From Luteimonas marina (GTDB taxonomy: Bacteria; Pseudomonadota; Gammaproteobacteria; Xanthomonadales; Xanthomonadaceae), in NCBI RefSeq assembly GCF_007859325.1, contig NZ_VOHK01000003.1, forward strand, positions 310,001 through 374,000: a DNA stretch of 64,000 nt, given 5' to 3'. A program made the position numbers and the translations under genes. This document shows positions 10,159-17,640 of this stretch, piece after piece. Every line of letters starts with the position of its first letter. The first letter of the stretch is position 1. The notes beneath the pieces were generated by a model. The model ran no database searches. It had not been told where the DNA came from and saw nothing but the letters and a program-made list of their open reading frames with translations.

Positions 10159-10509
10159 TCAGAGGTCCGTGTACTTCGTGGTCACGCCTCGCGATCGATC
10201 GACCGGATATTTCCGGCCGTTCTCCTCGATCTTGGCCGTGGACGCCGCGAGCAGGTCCACCTGCAGGGAATCCGCGAGCTGGACAAGGTACAGGAAAACG
10301 TCGGCGAGCTCGGTCGACACGGCGGCGCGCTTCTCGTCGGAGATCTGGCGGCTTTGCTCGTCCGTCAGCCACTGGAAATGTTCCAGGACTTCGGCCGCCT
10401 CGATGGACAGGGAGGCGGCGAGGTTCCTGGGGCTATGGAACTGGCTCCAATCCCGCGCGGACGCGAATTCCCTCAACTTTTCCTGCAGCGCCTCGATGTC
10501 GCGGCTCAC
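10159..10509 (-). CDS. MazG-type nucleotide pyrophosphohydrolase
   Basis: This 116-aa all-helical protein matches the single-domain MazG/dCTPase group: RDWSQFHSPRNLAASLSIEAAEV, then ELADVFLYLVQLAD. The metal-binding pattern E-A-A-E followed by E-x-x-D is intact. Such enzymes hydrolyse nucleoside triphosphates, often dCTP or modified nucleotides, to monophosphate and pyrophosphate. The family start falls at GTG 10509; the open frame runs to 10560, but those 17 extra residues do not look like family sequence. It is the first gene of a two-gene unit with the nuclease-helicase. Confidence 0.88.
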   Translation of the reverse strand: MSRDIEALQEKLREFASARDWSQFHSPRNLAASLSIEAAEVLEHFQWLTDEQSRQISDEKRAAVSTELADVFLYLVQLADSLQVDLLAASTAKIEENGRKYPVDRSRGVTTKYTDL

Positions 10510-10734
10510 GTGCGTATCCCATGGGCGGGGCCTGTCATCTGCGCCCGAGTATAGGAGCAACGAACTGGCGGAATGGAAGACCCGCTTTCATTCGGCAATG
10601 CGTCCGTTGTCGGGTGCGGAGCATCCGTGGCAAGGGGCAGGGCGGGCCTGCGAGTCCTGATGTTTCGCATGCAAGGCGCCTCTCGCTGCACTGGACATGA
10701 CGGTTGGCGAAGGGTTTCAACAGACTGCAGTGCA

Positions 10735-12231
10735 ATGCTCACACGCTTTGGTCCCGGGTTCCGCGACAATGCCCCGCTTCCCGCCGATCTCCCCCCTGCC
10801 TTGCGACCACAACGCCTGCTCCCCCTCATCATCGCCACCGCCCTGTTCATCGAGAACATGGACTCGACGGCGATCTCCACCTCGCTGCCGCAGATCGCGG
10901 CCGACCTCGGCGTCGAGCCCATCGCGCTGAAGCTGGCGCTCACCACCTACATGCTGGCGCTGGCGGTGTTCATCCCGGTCAGCGGCTGGGTGGCGGATCG
11001 CTTCGGGGCGCGGCGCGTGTTCGTGGGGGCGATCGCGGTGTTCCTGGTCGGGTCGCTGGGCTGCGCGGCCAGCGACGGGCTGGGGCAGCTGGTGGCGGGG
11101 CGCTTCGTGCAGGGCATGGGCGGGGCGATGATGGTGCCGGTGGGGCGGCTGGTGCTGTTGCGCAGCGTGGAGAAGTCCGAGCTGGTGCGGGCGCTGAGCT
11201 GGCTGACCATCCCGGCGATGCTGGGGCCGATGCTCGGGCCGGTGCTGGGCGGGGCGATCACCACCTATGCGCACTGGCGCTTCATCTTCCTGATCAACCT
11301 GCCGATGGGCGCGCTGGGGATGTGGCTGGCGTGGCGGCACGTCCCGGAGCTGCGCCAGGCGGTGGGGCCGCTGGACGTGCGCGGTTTCCTGCTGTCCGCC
11401 GGGGGGCTGGCGCTGGCGATGTTCGGGCTCTCGGCGATCGGTCGCGGGCTGGTGCCGGGGGCGGCGCTCGCGGCCTGCATGCTGGTCGGCGCGGGGCTGA
11501 TCGCGGCCTATGTGCGGCATGCGCGCGTGCATCCGCATCCGCTGCTGCGGCTGGACCTGCTGCGCATCCCGACCTATCGCGCCGGCGTGCTGGGCGGGTC
11601 GCTGTTCCGCGTCGGCATCGGCGCCACGCCCTTCCTGCTGCCGCTGATGCTGCAGCTGGGCTTCGGCCTGAACCCGCTCGAGTCGGGCCTGGTGACCTTC
11701 ACGTCCACGGCCGGCGCGATGGTGATGAAGGCGGTGGCGCCGCGCATCCTGCATCGCTTCGGCTTCCGCCCGGTGCTGGTGTGGAACGGGCTGGCGGCGT
11801 CGCTGCTGCTGTGCGGGTTCGGGCTGTTCCGCGCGGACACGCCGTATCCGCTGATGGTGGGCGTGTTGCTGGCCAGCGGTTTCCTGCGCTCGCTGCAGTT
11901 CACCAGCATCAACGCCATCGCCTATGCCGACGTCGACCAGGCGCGCATGAGCCAGGCCAGCAGCCTGGCGGCGATGGCGCAGCAGCTGGCGCTGGCGCTG
12001 GGCGTGACCATCGGCGGCTTCGCGCTGAGCCTGGCCGGTGCGCTGACCGGTCGACCGGACGATGCGCCGATCAACTTCACGTTCGCGTTCATGACCGTCG
12101 GTTTGATCTCGATGGTGTCGGTGCTGCAGATGCGCAGGCTGGCGCCCGATGCCGGCGCGGAGATGGCCGGGCACGCGCAGGCGGGGCGCGAGGTGGCCGA
12201 GCCGAAGGCCGAGACGCGGCCGCAGGCGTGA
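10735..12231 (+). CDS. DHA2-type MFS drug exporter
   Basis: This 498-aa multi-pass protein resembles EmrB/QacA-type 14-helix exporters: an opening helix with FIENMDSTAISTSLPQIA, the loop motif GWVADRFGARRVF, and the motif-C-like GPMLGPVLGG in helix 5. It exports drugs or other hydrophobic compounds using proton entry. The frame is open to 10573, but the ATG at 10735 precedes the first helix with a normal-sized leader. No membrane-fusion partner gene is adjacent, so it probably works alone. The gene is divergent from the MazG cassette. Confidence 0.88.
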   Translation: MLTRFGPGFRDNAPLPADLPPALRPQRLLPLIIATALFIENMDSTAISTSLPQIAADLGVEPIALKLALTTYMLALAVFIPVSGWVADRFGARRVFVGAIAVFLVGSLGCAASDGLGQLVAGRFVQGMGGAMMVPVGRLVLLRSVEKSELVRALSWLTIPAMLGPMLGPVLGGAITTYAHWRFIFLINLPMGALGMWLAWRHVPELRQAVGPLDVRGFLLSAGGLALAMFGLSAIGRGLVPGAALAACMLVGAGLIAAYVRHARVHPHPLLRLDLLRIPTYRAGVLGGSLFRVGIGATPFLLPLMLQLGFGLNPLESGLVTFTSTAGAMVMKAVAPRILHRFGFRPVLVWNGLAASLLLCGFGLFRADTPYPLMVGVLLASGFLRSLQFTSINAIAYADVDQARMSQASSLAAMAQQLALALGVTIGGFALSLAGALTGRPDDAPINFTFAFMTVGLISMVSVLQMRRLAPDAGAEMAGHAQAGREVAEPKAETRPQA

Positions 12232-12327
12232 TACCCGCTTGCGTTCCGTGAGATGGAAACTCCGTAGGTCGGGGCTGCGCTCCCGACGCGCGGCGGTTCG
12301 GTGCGTGCGCTCGGGCATGATGGGCTG

Positions 12328-13677
12328 ATGACCGCGCCCGCGCTGCCATTGCCCGATTTCACCCGCGCCGATATCGCCCGCAGGGCGTGGCCGATCATCG
12401 TGGCCAATGCCTCGGTGCCGCTGCTGGGGCTGGTGGACACCGCGGTCATCGGCCACTACGGCACGACGGCGGACCTGGGCGCGCTGGCACTGGGCGCGCT
12501 GCTGTTCAATGTCATCTACTGGAGCTTCGGCTTCCTGCGCATGGCGACCACGGGCTTCGTGGCGCAGGCCGACGGGGCGGGCGACGAGCCGGAGGTCCGC
12601 GCCGCGCTGGCGCGTTCGATGCTCATGGGGCTGGGGCTCGGCGCCGGGCTGTGGCTGCTGCAGTGGCCGCTGGTGGTCGCGTACTTCGCGGCGATGGACG
12701 CGAGCGCCGCGGTGGAGTCCACCGGGACGGCCTATTTCCAGGCGCGCATCTGGGGCGCGCCGGCGGCGCTGGCGCTGTATGCGCTGTGCGGTGCGCTGAT
12801 CGGGCTGGGGCGCAGCCGCACGCTGCTGCTGGTGCAGCTGCTGCTCAACGGGCTCAATGCGGGACTCGACGTGTACTTCGCCGGCGTGCTCGACATGGGC
12901 GCGCGCGGGATCGGGCTGGGCACGGCGATCGCCGAATGGACGACGTGCGCGGTCGCGGCGTGGCTGCTGTGGCGGACGCTGCGCGCGCGCCATGCCGACG
13001 CCGAGGCCTTCCTGCCGTGGGCGCGGATCCGCGACCGCGCGCGCCTGCGCCGCACGATGTCGGCCAACGGCGACATCATGCTGCGCACGCTGTGCCTGCT
13101 GGGCGGCTTCGGCTGGTTCGCCAGCCAGGGCGCGCGCTTCGGCGACGTCACCCTGGCGGCGAACCACATCCTGCTGCAGCTGGTGTCGTTCAGCGCGTTC
13201 TTCCTCGACGGCTTCGCCTTCGTGGCCGAGGCGCTGGTGGGCGGCGCGACGGGTGCGCGCGATCGCGCCCGGTTCCGGCGCGTGGTGCGGCTGTCGAGCG
13301 AACTGGCGCTGGCGACCGCGGCGGTGCTGGCGGTTGGCATCTGGCTGCTGGGCGGCGCGATGGTGGGGCTGCTGACCTCGCTGGAGGAGGTCTCGTCGGC
13401 GGCGCGGACGTACCTGCCGTGGACGGCGCTCTACGTGCTGCTGTCGGTCGGCGCGTTCCAGCTCGACGGCGTGTTCATCGGCGCCACCCGCACGCGCGAG
13501 ATGCGCAATGCCGGGGTGGCCTCGCTGCTCGTGTTCCTGCTGTGCGCCTGGCCCGCGGCGGCGCTGTGGGGCAACCACGGGCTATGGGCGGCGTTCGTGG
13601 TGTTCGTGGTGGCGCGTGCGCTGGCGCTGCTGCCGTATTACCGCGTGCTGGATCGCGGGCTTGCGTCCGGTGCGTGA
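12328..13677 (+). CDS. MATE family efflux transporter, DinF-like
   Basis: This 449-aa protein has about 12 membrane helices and MATE features near the start (IIVANASVPLLGLVDTAVIGHYG) repeated more weakly in the second half. The opening sequence and length match the DinF (DNA-damage-inducible F) branch. It should export cationic or oxidised compounds by proton or sodium antiport. GTG at 12301 is also possible, but the ATG at 12328 starts with MTAPALPLPDF as expected. The SOS cassette lies 0.8 kb downstream; no SOS box is visible directly in front of this gene. Confidence 0.88.
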   Translation: MTAPALPLPDFTRADIARRAWPIIVANASVPLLGLVDTAVIGHYGTTADLGALALGALLFNVIYWSFGFLRMATTGFVAQADGAGDEPEVRAALARSMLMGLGLGAGLWLLQWPLVVAYFAAMDASAAVESTGTAYFQARIWGAPAALALYALCGALIGLGRSRTLLLVQLLLNGLNAGLDVYFAGVLDMGARGIGLGTAIAEWTTCAVAAWLLWRTLRARHADAEAFLPWARIRDRARLRRTMSANGDIMLRTLCLLGGFGWFASQGARFGDVTLAANHILLQLVSFSAFFLDGFAFVAEALVGGATGARDRARFRRVVRLSSELALATAAVLAVGIWLLGGAMVGLLTSLEEVSSAARTYLPWTALYVLLSVGAFQLDGVFIGATRTREMRNAGVASLLVFLLCAWPAAALWGNHGLWAAFVVFVVARALALLPYYRVLDRGLASGA

Positions 13678-13724
13678 TTGCGCCGGGTCATGCGGCATGG
13701 ATGGGGCGTGCAGATGCCCCTGGT

Positions 13725-14156
13725 CTACGTACGCCGGTAGCCGCTGCCGGCTTCCTGCACCTTGCCGCGGGAACGGATGGCGATGCGCGGGCGCAGCCAG
13801 TCGGCGAACTCGGCTTCGCTGGTCGAGCCTTCGGCCAGGCCGAGGTACTGTGGATACAGCTCGTGGTCTTCGGCCTCCAGCGTGCCGCCGTTGAGCACGA
13901 TGAAGACTTCGCAGGCGACCGCAGACGTGCGCTTGTTGCCGTCGACGAACGGATGGTTGCGCGCGAGGCCGAAGGCGAGGCTGGCGGCGAGGTCGGCAAG
14001 ATCCGGGGGCGGGTCGCCGTAGGCGTGCAACTGCTGCGGGCGGGCGAGGGCGGAGTCGAGCATGCCCTCGTCGCGCACGCCGCTGCCGCCGCCGTGCTCG
14101 GCGAGCTGGCGGTCGTGGATGGCCAGCGCCAGCGCCCTGTCGATCCAGACGATCAT
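13725..14156 (-). CDS. Doc/Fic-family toxin
   Basis: This 143-aa protein carries the Fic signature as HPFVDGNKR (residues 68-76), with Lys in place of Gly in the anion-binding loop. That is the Doc variant, which phosphorylates EF-Tu rather than adding AMP. The opening IDRALALAIHDRQLAEHGG and RDEGMLDSALARPQQ segments are typical of Doc. The antitoxin gene lies 9 bases upstream on the same strand, forming a toxin-antitoxin operon. All key residues look intact, so the toxin is probably functional. Confidence 0.9.
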   Translation of the reverse strand: MIVWIDRALALAIHDRQLAEHGGGSGVRDEGMLDSALARPQQLHAYGDPPPDLADLAASLAFGLARNHPFVDGNKRTSAVACEVFIVLNGGTLEAEDHELYPQYLGLAEGSTSEAEFADWLRPRIAIRSRGKVQEAGSGYRRT

Positions 14157-14165
14157 GCGGCGTGG

Positions 14166-14387
14166 CTACTGCGCCAGCTTGTTGAGCAGGGTGCGACGCT
14201 TGCGCATGACCTGCTCGGCCACGTCCATCTGCGCGGCCAGGGTCGGGTCGAATGCGGTCAGGCGGATGCCGTCGGGCGTCTCCAGCGCGTACAGCTCGTC
14301 GCCCTTGCCCAGGCGCAGGCGGGCGAGCAATTCCTTGGGCAGGATGACGCCGGCGGAATTGCCGATGGTGGTGATCTTGAGCTTCAT
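14166..14387 (-). CDS. AbrB/MazE-type antitoxin of the Doc module
   Basis: This 73-aa protein has an N-terminal SpoVT/AbrB swapped-hairpin DNA-binding domain (KLKITTIGNSAGVILPKELL) and a C-terminal tail of about 30 residues likely to wrap and neutralise the toxin. The ATG at 14387 is followed by the exact family opening; the frame continues far upstream only because of high GC. Pairing an AbrB-type antitoxin with Doc instead of Phd is a known variant. It should repress its own promoter through the inverted repeat at 14408-14423. Confidence 0.9.
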   Translation of the reverse strand: MKLKITTIGNSAGVILPKELLARLRLGKGDELYALETPDGIRLTAFDPTLAAQMDVAEQVMRKRRTLLNKLAQ

Positions 14388-14407
14388 GGTGGTCTCGGCC
14401 CCGATGT

Positions 14408-14423
14408 TATAACGAAGGTTATA
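14408..14423. promoter_or_regulatory. Operator/promoter of the toxin-antitoxin operon
   Basis: TATAAC-GAAG-GTTATA is a perfect 6-bp inverted repeat about 20 bases before the antitoxin start. It stands out as AT-rich. The TATAAC on the minus strand also fits a -10 element, so antitoxin binding here would block transcription directly. Confidence 0.7.
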
Positions 14424-14471
14424 TTGCGCCCCGGCCCGGCCGCTGTCCAGTCTCGCGCCCTGCGCCCGGAA

Positions 14472-14489
14472 GGTGTACAAATGTACACC
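14472..14489. promoter_or_regulatory. SOS box (LexA2 operator)
   Basis: GGTGTACA-AA-TGTACACC has perfect 8-bp arms. It ends one base before the lexA ATG at 14491. This is an ideal dimer site for the neighbouring LexA and implies autoregulation of lexA2-imuA-imuB-dnaE2. Confidence 0.88.
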
Positions 14490-14490
14490 C

Positions 14491-15096
14491 ATGAGCCCCG
14501 CCGACATCCTCCCGCCGCAGCGCGCCGCCGTCCTCGACTTCCTGCGCCGGGAGCTGGCGGCCGGGCGCGCGCCGAGCCTGGCGGAGGTCGCCGGGGCCTT
14601 CGGCTTCGCCTCGCGCAACGCGGCGTACAAGCACGTGCAGGCGCTGGTGGCCGACGGCCTGCTGGAGCTGGCGCCGGGGCGCAAGCGCGGCCTGCGCCTG
14701 CCTGGACGGCCCGACCAGCTGCCGCTGCCGGTGCTGGGGCAGGTGGCGGCGGGCCAGCCGATCGGCGCCGACATCGGCAGCGACGAACTGCTGCTGCTCG
14801 ACCGTGCGCTGTTTTCCGACCGGCCCGACTACCTGCTGAAGGTGAAGGGCAATTCGATGCGCGACGACGGCATCTTCGACGGCGACCTGGTCGCGGTGAA
14901 GCGCGCCAGCGAGGCGCGCAACGGCCAGGTGGTGGTGGCGCGCATCGACGGCGAGATCACGATCAAGCGCCTCGAACGCTCGAAGACGCGCATCCGCCTG
15001 CTGCCGCGCAATCCCGAGCACGCGCCGATCGAGCTGCGCGCGGGACAGGATTTCGCGATCGAAGGCGTGTACTGCGGCCTGGTGCGGCGGGGCTGA
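14491..15096 (+). CDS. lexA: LexA repressor of the mutagenesis cassette (LexA2 type)
   Basis: This 201-aa SOS repressor has an N-terminal winged helix (residues about 1-65, including SLAEVAGAFGFASRNAAYKHVQ) and an S24 self-cleavage domain. The cleavage site is A87-G88 in VAAGQP, with Ser122 in GNSMRDDG and Lys159 in ITIKR as the catalytic pair. It is cut on RecA activation. The helix wording and position in front of imuA mark it as the second LexA typical of xanthomonads and pseudomonads; a chromosomal lexA1 should exist elsewhere. A GTG at 14473 is possible, but it lies inside the SOS box. The stop is one base from the imuA GTG. Confidence 0.93.
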   Translation: MSPADILPPQRAAVLDFLRRELAAGRAPSLAEVAGAFGFASRNAAYKHVQALVADGLLELAPGRKRGLRLPGRPDQLPLPVLGQVAAGQPIGADIGSDELLLLDRALFSDRPDYLLKVKGNSMRDDGIFDGDLVAVKRASEARNGQVVVARIDGEITIKRLERSKTRIRLLPRNPEHAPIELRAGQDFAIEGVYCGLVRRG

Positions 15097-15097
15097 C

Positions 15098-16081
15098 GTG
15101 GCCGCAACGGTCGCCCTCGAACAACTGCTGGCCGCGCGCACGCTGTGGCACGCCGGACGCCGCGCCGCGATCGCGCCCGATGGCGAATCCACCGGCTTCG
15201 AGGCGCTGGATGCGCTGCTGCCGCAACGCGGCTGGCCGCGGCGCGCGCTGACCGAACTGCTGCTGCCGGTCGACGGCGTCGGCGAACTGTCGCTGCTGCT
15301 GCCGACGCTGGCGCGGCTGACCCGGGCCGGCGGCACGGTGGCCGTGGTCGCGCCGCCATGCGTGCCGTATGCGCCGGCGTGGCAGGACGCGGGCGTGGAG
15401 CTGTCGCAGCTGCAGGTGATCGATGCTTCGCCGCGCGATGCGCTGTGGGCGTTCGAGCAGTGCCTGCGCAGCGGCGCGTGCGCGGCGGTGCTGGGCTGGC
15501 CGGTGAAGGCGGATGCGCAGGCGCTGCGCCGGCTGCAGGTGGCGGCCGACAGCGGCGAATGCCTCGGTTTCGCATTGCGTGATCGGAAACATGCGGCAAA
15601 TCCGTCGCCGGCGGCGCTGCGGCTGGAGGCGGTGGGGGATGCGGCGCAAGGGATCGTCTGGCGGGTACGGAAGTGTCGCGGCGGGTCGGTGCCGATGCGC
15701 GGCTTCGTTGCGCGGGTTTCGGAGGCGGCTTCGGATGGAGGCGGCCCCGAATGGTCAAGGCCGATGGCGGAACGGTTCCTTCCCCTGCTTGCGGGGGGTG
15801 AAGAGGGCCGTTTGCGGGCCATTGGCCCGCGGCCCGATGAACGCCCGAAGGCTGTGCCTGAGGGCCGGGCAGGTTGGGATGGGGGCGCTCTTCGCGCTGA
15901 GGCAACACTACTTCGACTGCCCCCCACCCCAACCCTCCCCCGCAAGCGGGGGAGGGAGCGGAATCCTGCTTTGCTCCTTCCCCCGCCTGCGGGGGAAGGT
16001 CGGGATGGGGGTGCTCTTCGCGCTGAAGCAACACCGCTCCACCCCATCCTTCCCCTCGACACGCCAGCCGGCCGTGCCTGA
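15098..16081 (+). CDS. imuA: ImuA, accessory factor of translesion mutagenesis, with repeat-extended C-terminus
   Basis: ImuA is a RecA-like accessory protein that works with ImuB and DnaE2. Residues about 1-200 are normal (STGFEALDALLPQRGWPRRALTELL; TVAVVAPPCVPYAPAW; QGIVWRVRKCRGG). From about residue 225 the protein runs into low-complexity sequence. A family C repeat pair adds PTPTLPRKRGRE and PPPAGEG, and two copies of GGALRAEAT lie exactly 42 residues apart. The total of 327 aa is therefore about 90-100 longer than usual. Translation starts with GTG one base after lexA, and imuB follows after 5 bases. The extension looks like insertion of repeat DNA that destroyed the original stop. Confidence 0.87.
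   Translation: MAATVALEQLLAARTLWHAGRRAAIAPDGESTGFEALDALLPQRGWPRRALTELLLPVDGVGELSLLLPTLARLTRAGGTVAVVAPPCVPYAPAWQDAGVELSQLQVIDASPRDALWAFEQCLRSGACAAVLGWPVKADAQALRRLQVAADSGECLGFALRDRKHAANPSPAALRLEAVGDAAQGIVWRVRKCRGGSVPMRGFVARVSEAASDGGGPEWSRPMAERFLPLLAGGEEGRLRAIGPRPDERPKAVPEGRAGWDGGALRAEATLLRLPPTPTLPRKRGRERNPALLLPPPAGEGRDGGALRAEATPLHPILPLDTPAGRA
15871..16034 (+). repeat. Direct repeat of 38 bp, spaced 126 bp, within imuA
   Basis: Bases 15871-15908 and 15997-16034 match except at three positions (both contain GGGATGGGGG and GCTCTTCGCGCTGA). The 126-base spacing is 42 codons, so the frame is kept. The unit between them carries the family C repeat pair. Confidence 0.8.
15921..16011. repeat. Family C inverted-repeat pair inside imuA
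   Basis: It begins CCCCCACCCCAACCCTCCCC, followed by CGCAAGCGGGGGAGGGAG, and ends GGGGGAAGGTCGGGATGGGG, so the outer ends are roughly complementary and each half contains its own hairpin. Other copies lie at 37443, 42046 and 47710. This one is in frame inside a coding region. Confidence 0.85.
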
Positions 16082-16086
16082 CGCCC

Positions 16087-17505
16087 ATGCTCTGGGCCTG
16101 CGTACTGCTGCCGCAGCTGGCGCTGGATGCCGTCCTCCGGCGCCTGCCTGATCCCGACGCGCCGCTGGCCCTGGTCGGTGGATCCGCGCAGCTGCGCACG
16201 CTGCATGCGGTGAACGCCGCCGCTGCGCATGCGGGCCTGCGCGCCGGCATGCGCCTGACCGCCGCGCACGCGCTGCTGCGCGATTTCGCGATGGTCGAAT
16301 ACGATGCGCAGGCCGAAGCGCGCTGCCAGCGTTTCCTCGCCGCATGGGCCTACCGGCACAGTTCGCTGGTCAGCGCGCAGTGGCCGGGCTGCATCGTGCT
16401 GGAGGTGCGCGCGAGTTTCCGGTTGCTCGGCCCGTGGCCACGGATCGAGGCGCGCCTGCGCGAAGAACTGGCCGCGCTCGGCTTCAGCCACCGCATCGCG
16501 CTGGCGCCCACGCCGCGCGCCGCGCACGTGTTCGCCGGACTGCAGGACGGACTGGCATTGCCGCAGCCCGGCGCGATGGCGGACAGGCTCGACCGCGTAC
16601 CCGTGCGCCACGCGCGCCTGCCCGACGACGCTGGCGAGCGCCTGCAGCGCATGGGCATCCGCGACCTGCGCACGCTGCGCGGCCTGCCGCGCGACGCCCT
16701 GCGCCGGCGCTTCGGCCTGCCGCTGCTCGAACACCTCGACCGTCTCTACGGCCATGCCGACGATCCGCTGGCGTACTACGCGCCGCCGGACCATTTCGAT
16801 GCGCGCGTGGAACTCGGCTACGAGGTCGAGAGCCACATGGCGCTGCTGTTTCCGCTGCGGCGCCTGATCGGCGACCTGTGCACCTGCCTGTCGATCCGCG
16901 ACGGCGGCGTGCAGCGCTTCGTGCTGCGGCTGGAGCACGACGCCGGCCACAGCGACGTGGACGTCGGCCTGCTGGCGCCGGAGCGCGAACCGGCGATGCT
17001 GTTCGAGCTGACCCGCAGCCGGCTCGAACGCGTGCAACTCGACAGGCCGGTCGTCGGCGTGCGCCTGCTCGCGCGCGAGCTGCCGCCGTTCGTGCCGGCT
17101 TCGCGCGACCTGTTCGACGTGCGCAGCCGGCAGCAGCTGCCGTGGCCGCAGCTGCGCGAGCGCCTGCGCGCGCGGCTGGGGGACGAAGCGGTGTACCGCG
17201 TGGCCCCGTGCGGCGATCCGCGGCCGGAGCGTGCCTGGCATCGCGTCGGGAGCGACGACGCGCGCATCGGCGAGGCGCCGCCGCGTCCGTCGCGCCCGGC
17301 GTGGCTGCTGCCGCAGCCGGTGCCGCTGCGCGATCCGCATCCGCGCATCGTCTCCGGCCCGGAGCGCCTGGAAAGCGGCTGGTGGGACGGCGGGGATGCG
17401 CGCCGCGACTACTACGTGCTGGAAACCGCGCAGGGGCAGCGCGCCTGGGCCTTCGCGCCACCGGGCGAGCAGGGCGGCTGGATGCTGCATGGGTGGTTTG
17501 CGTGA
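16087..17505 (+). CDS. imuB: ImuB, Y-family-like protein of the mutagenesis complex
   Basis: This 472-aa protein resembles DinB polymerases but lacks the catalytic acids: the N-terminal D-x-D position reads WACVLLPQLA and the second site reads CIVLEVRASFRLLG, as in other ImuB proteins. It is thought to bridge DnaE2 and the sliding clamp rather than polymerise. The helix-hairpin region (DAGERLQRMGIRDLRTLRGLP) and little-finger-like C-terminal half are present. It starts 5 bases after imuA. The 135-base gap to dnaE2 contains a large inverted repeat. Confidence 0.93.
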   Translation: MLWACVLLPQLALDAVLRRLPDPDAPLALVGGSAQLRTLHAVNAAAAHAGLRAGMRLTAAHALLRDFAMVEYDAQAEARCQRFLAAWAYRHSSLVSAQWPGCIVLEVRASFRLLGPWPRIEARLREELAALGFSHRIALAPTPRAAHVFAGLQDGLALPQPGAMADRLDRVPVRHARLPDDAGERLQRMGIRDLRTLRGLPRDALRRRFGLPLLEHLDRLYGHADDPLAYYAPPDHFDARVELGYEVESHMALLFPLRRLIGDLCTCLSIRDGGVQRFVLRLEHDAGHSDVDVGLLAPEREPAMLFELTRSRLERVQLDRPVVGVRLLARELPPFVPASRDLFDVRSRQQLPWPQLRERLRARLGDEAVYRVAPCGDPRPERAWHRVGSDDARIGEAPPRPSRPAWLLPQPVPLRDPHPRIVSGPERLESGWWDGGDARRDYYVLETAQGQRAWAFAPPGEQGGWMLHGWFA

Positions 17506-17528
17506 GCCTGCGTCGTTCGAGCGGGCGT

Positions 17529-17603
17529 TGTCATTTCGACCGCAGGGAGAAATCTGCTGTCCGGCGCAGGTCAAGCAGATTTCTCCCTGCGGTCGAGATG
17601 ACA
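17529..17603. repeat. Family B inverted repeat between imuB and dnaE2
   Basis: Arms of about 30 bp (TGTCATTTCGACCGCAGGGA and on to AATCTGCT) are almost perfectly complementary to the right arm ending CGGTCGAGATGACA, with a loop of about 15 bases. As RNA this is a very stable hairpin inside the operon. Other family B copies are at 36779 and 59667. Confidence 0.88.
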
Positions 17604-17640
17604 GGTTTTTCCCTCCCGGAACGAGGGGGAGGTTGCGTCC

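Noticed and set aside
10717-13578. A 953-codon minus-strand open frame under the MFS and MATE genes
   Set aside because: Antisense to two clear membrane transporters; low-complexity Arg/Gln/His translation without domains.
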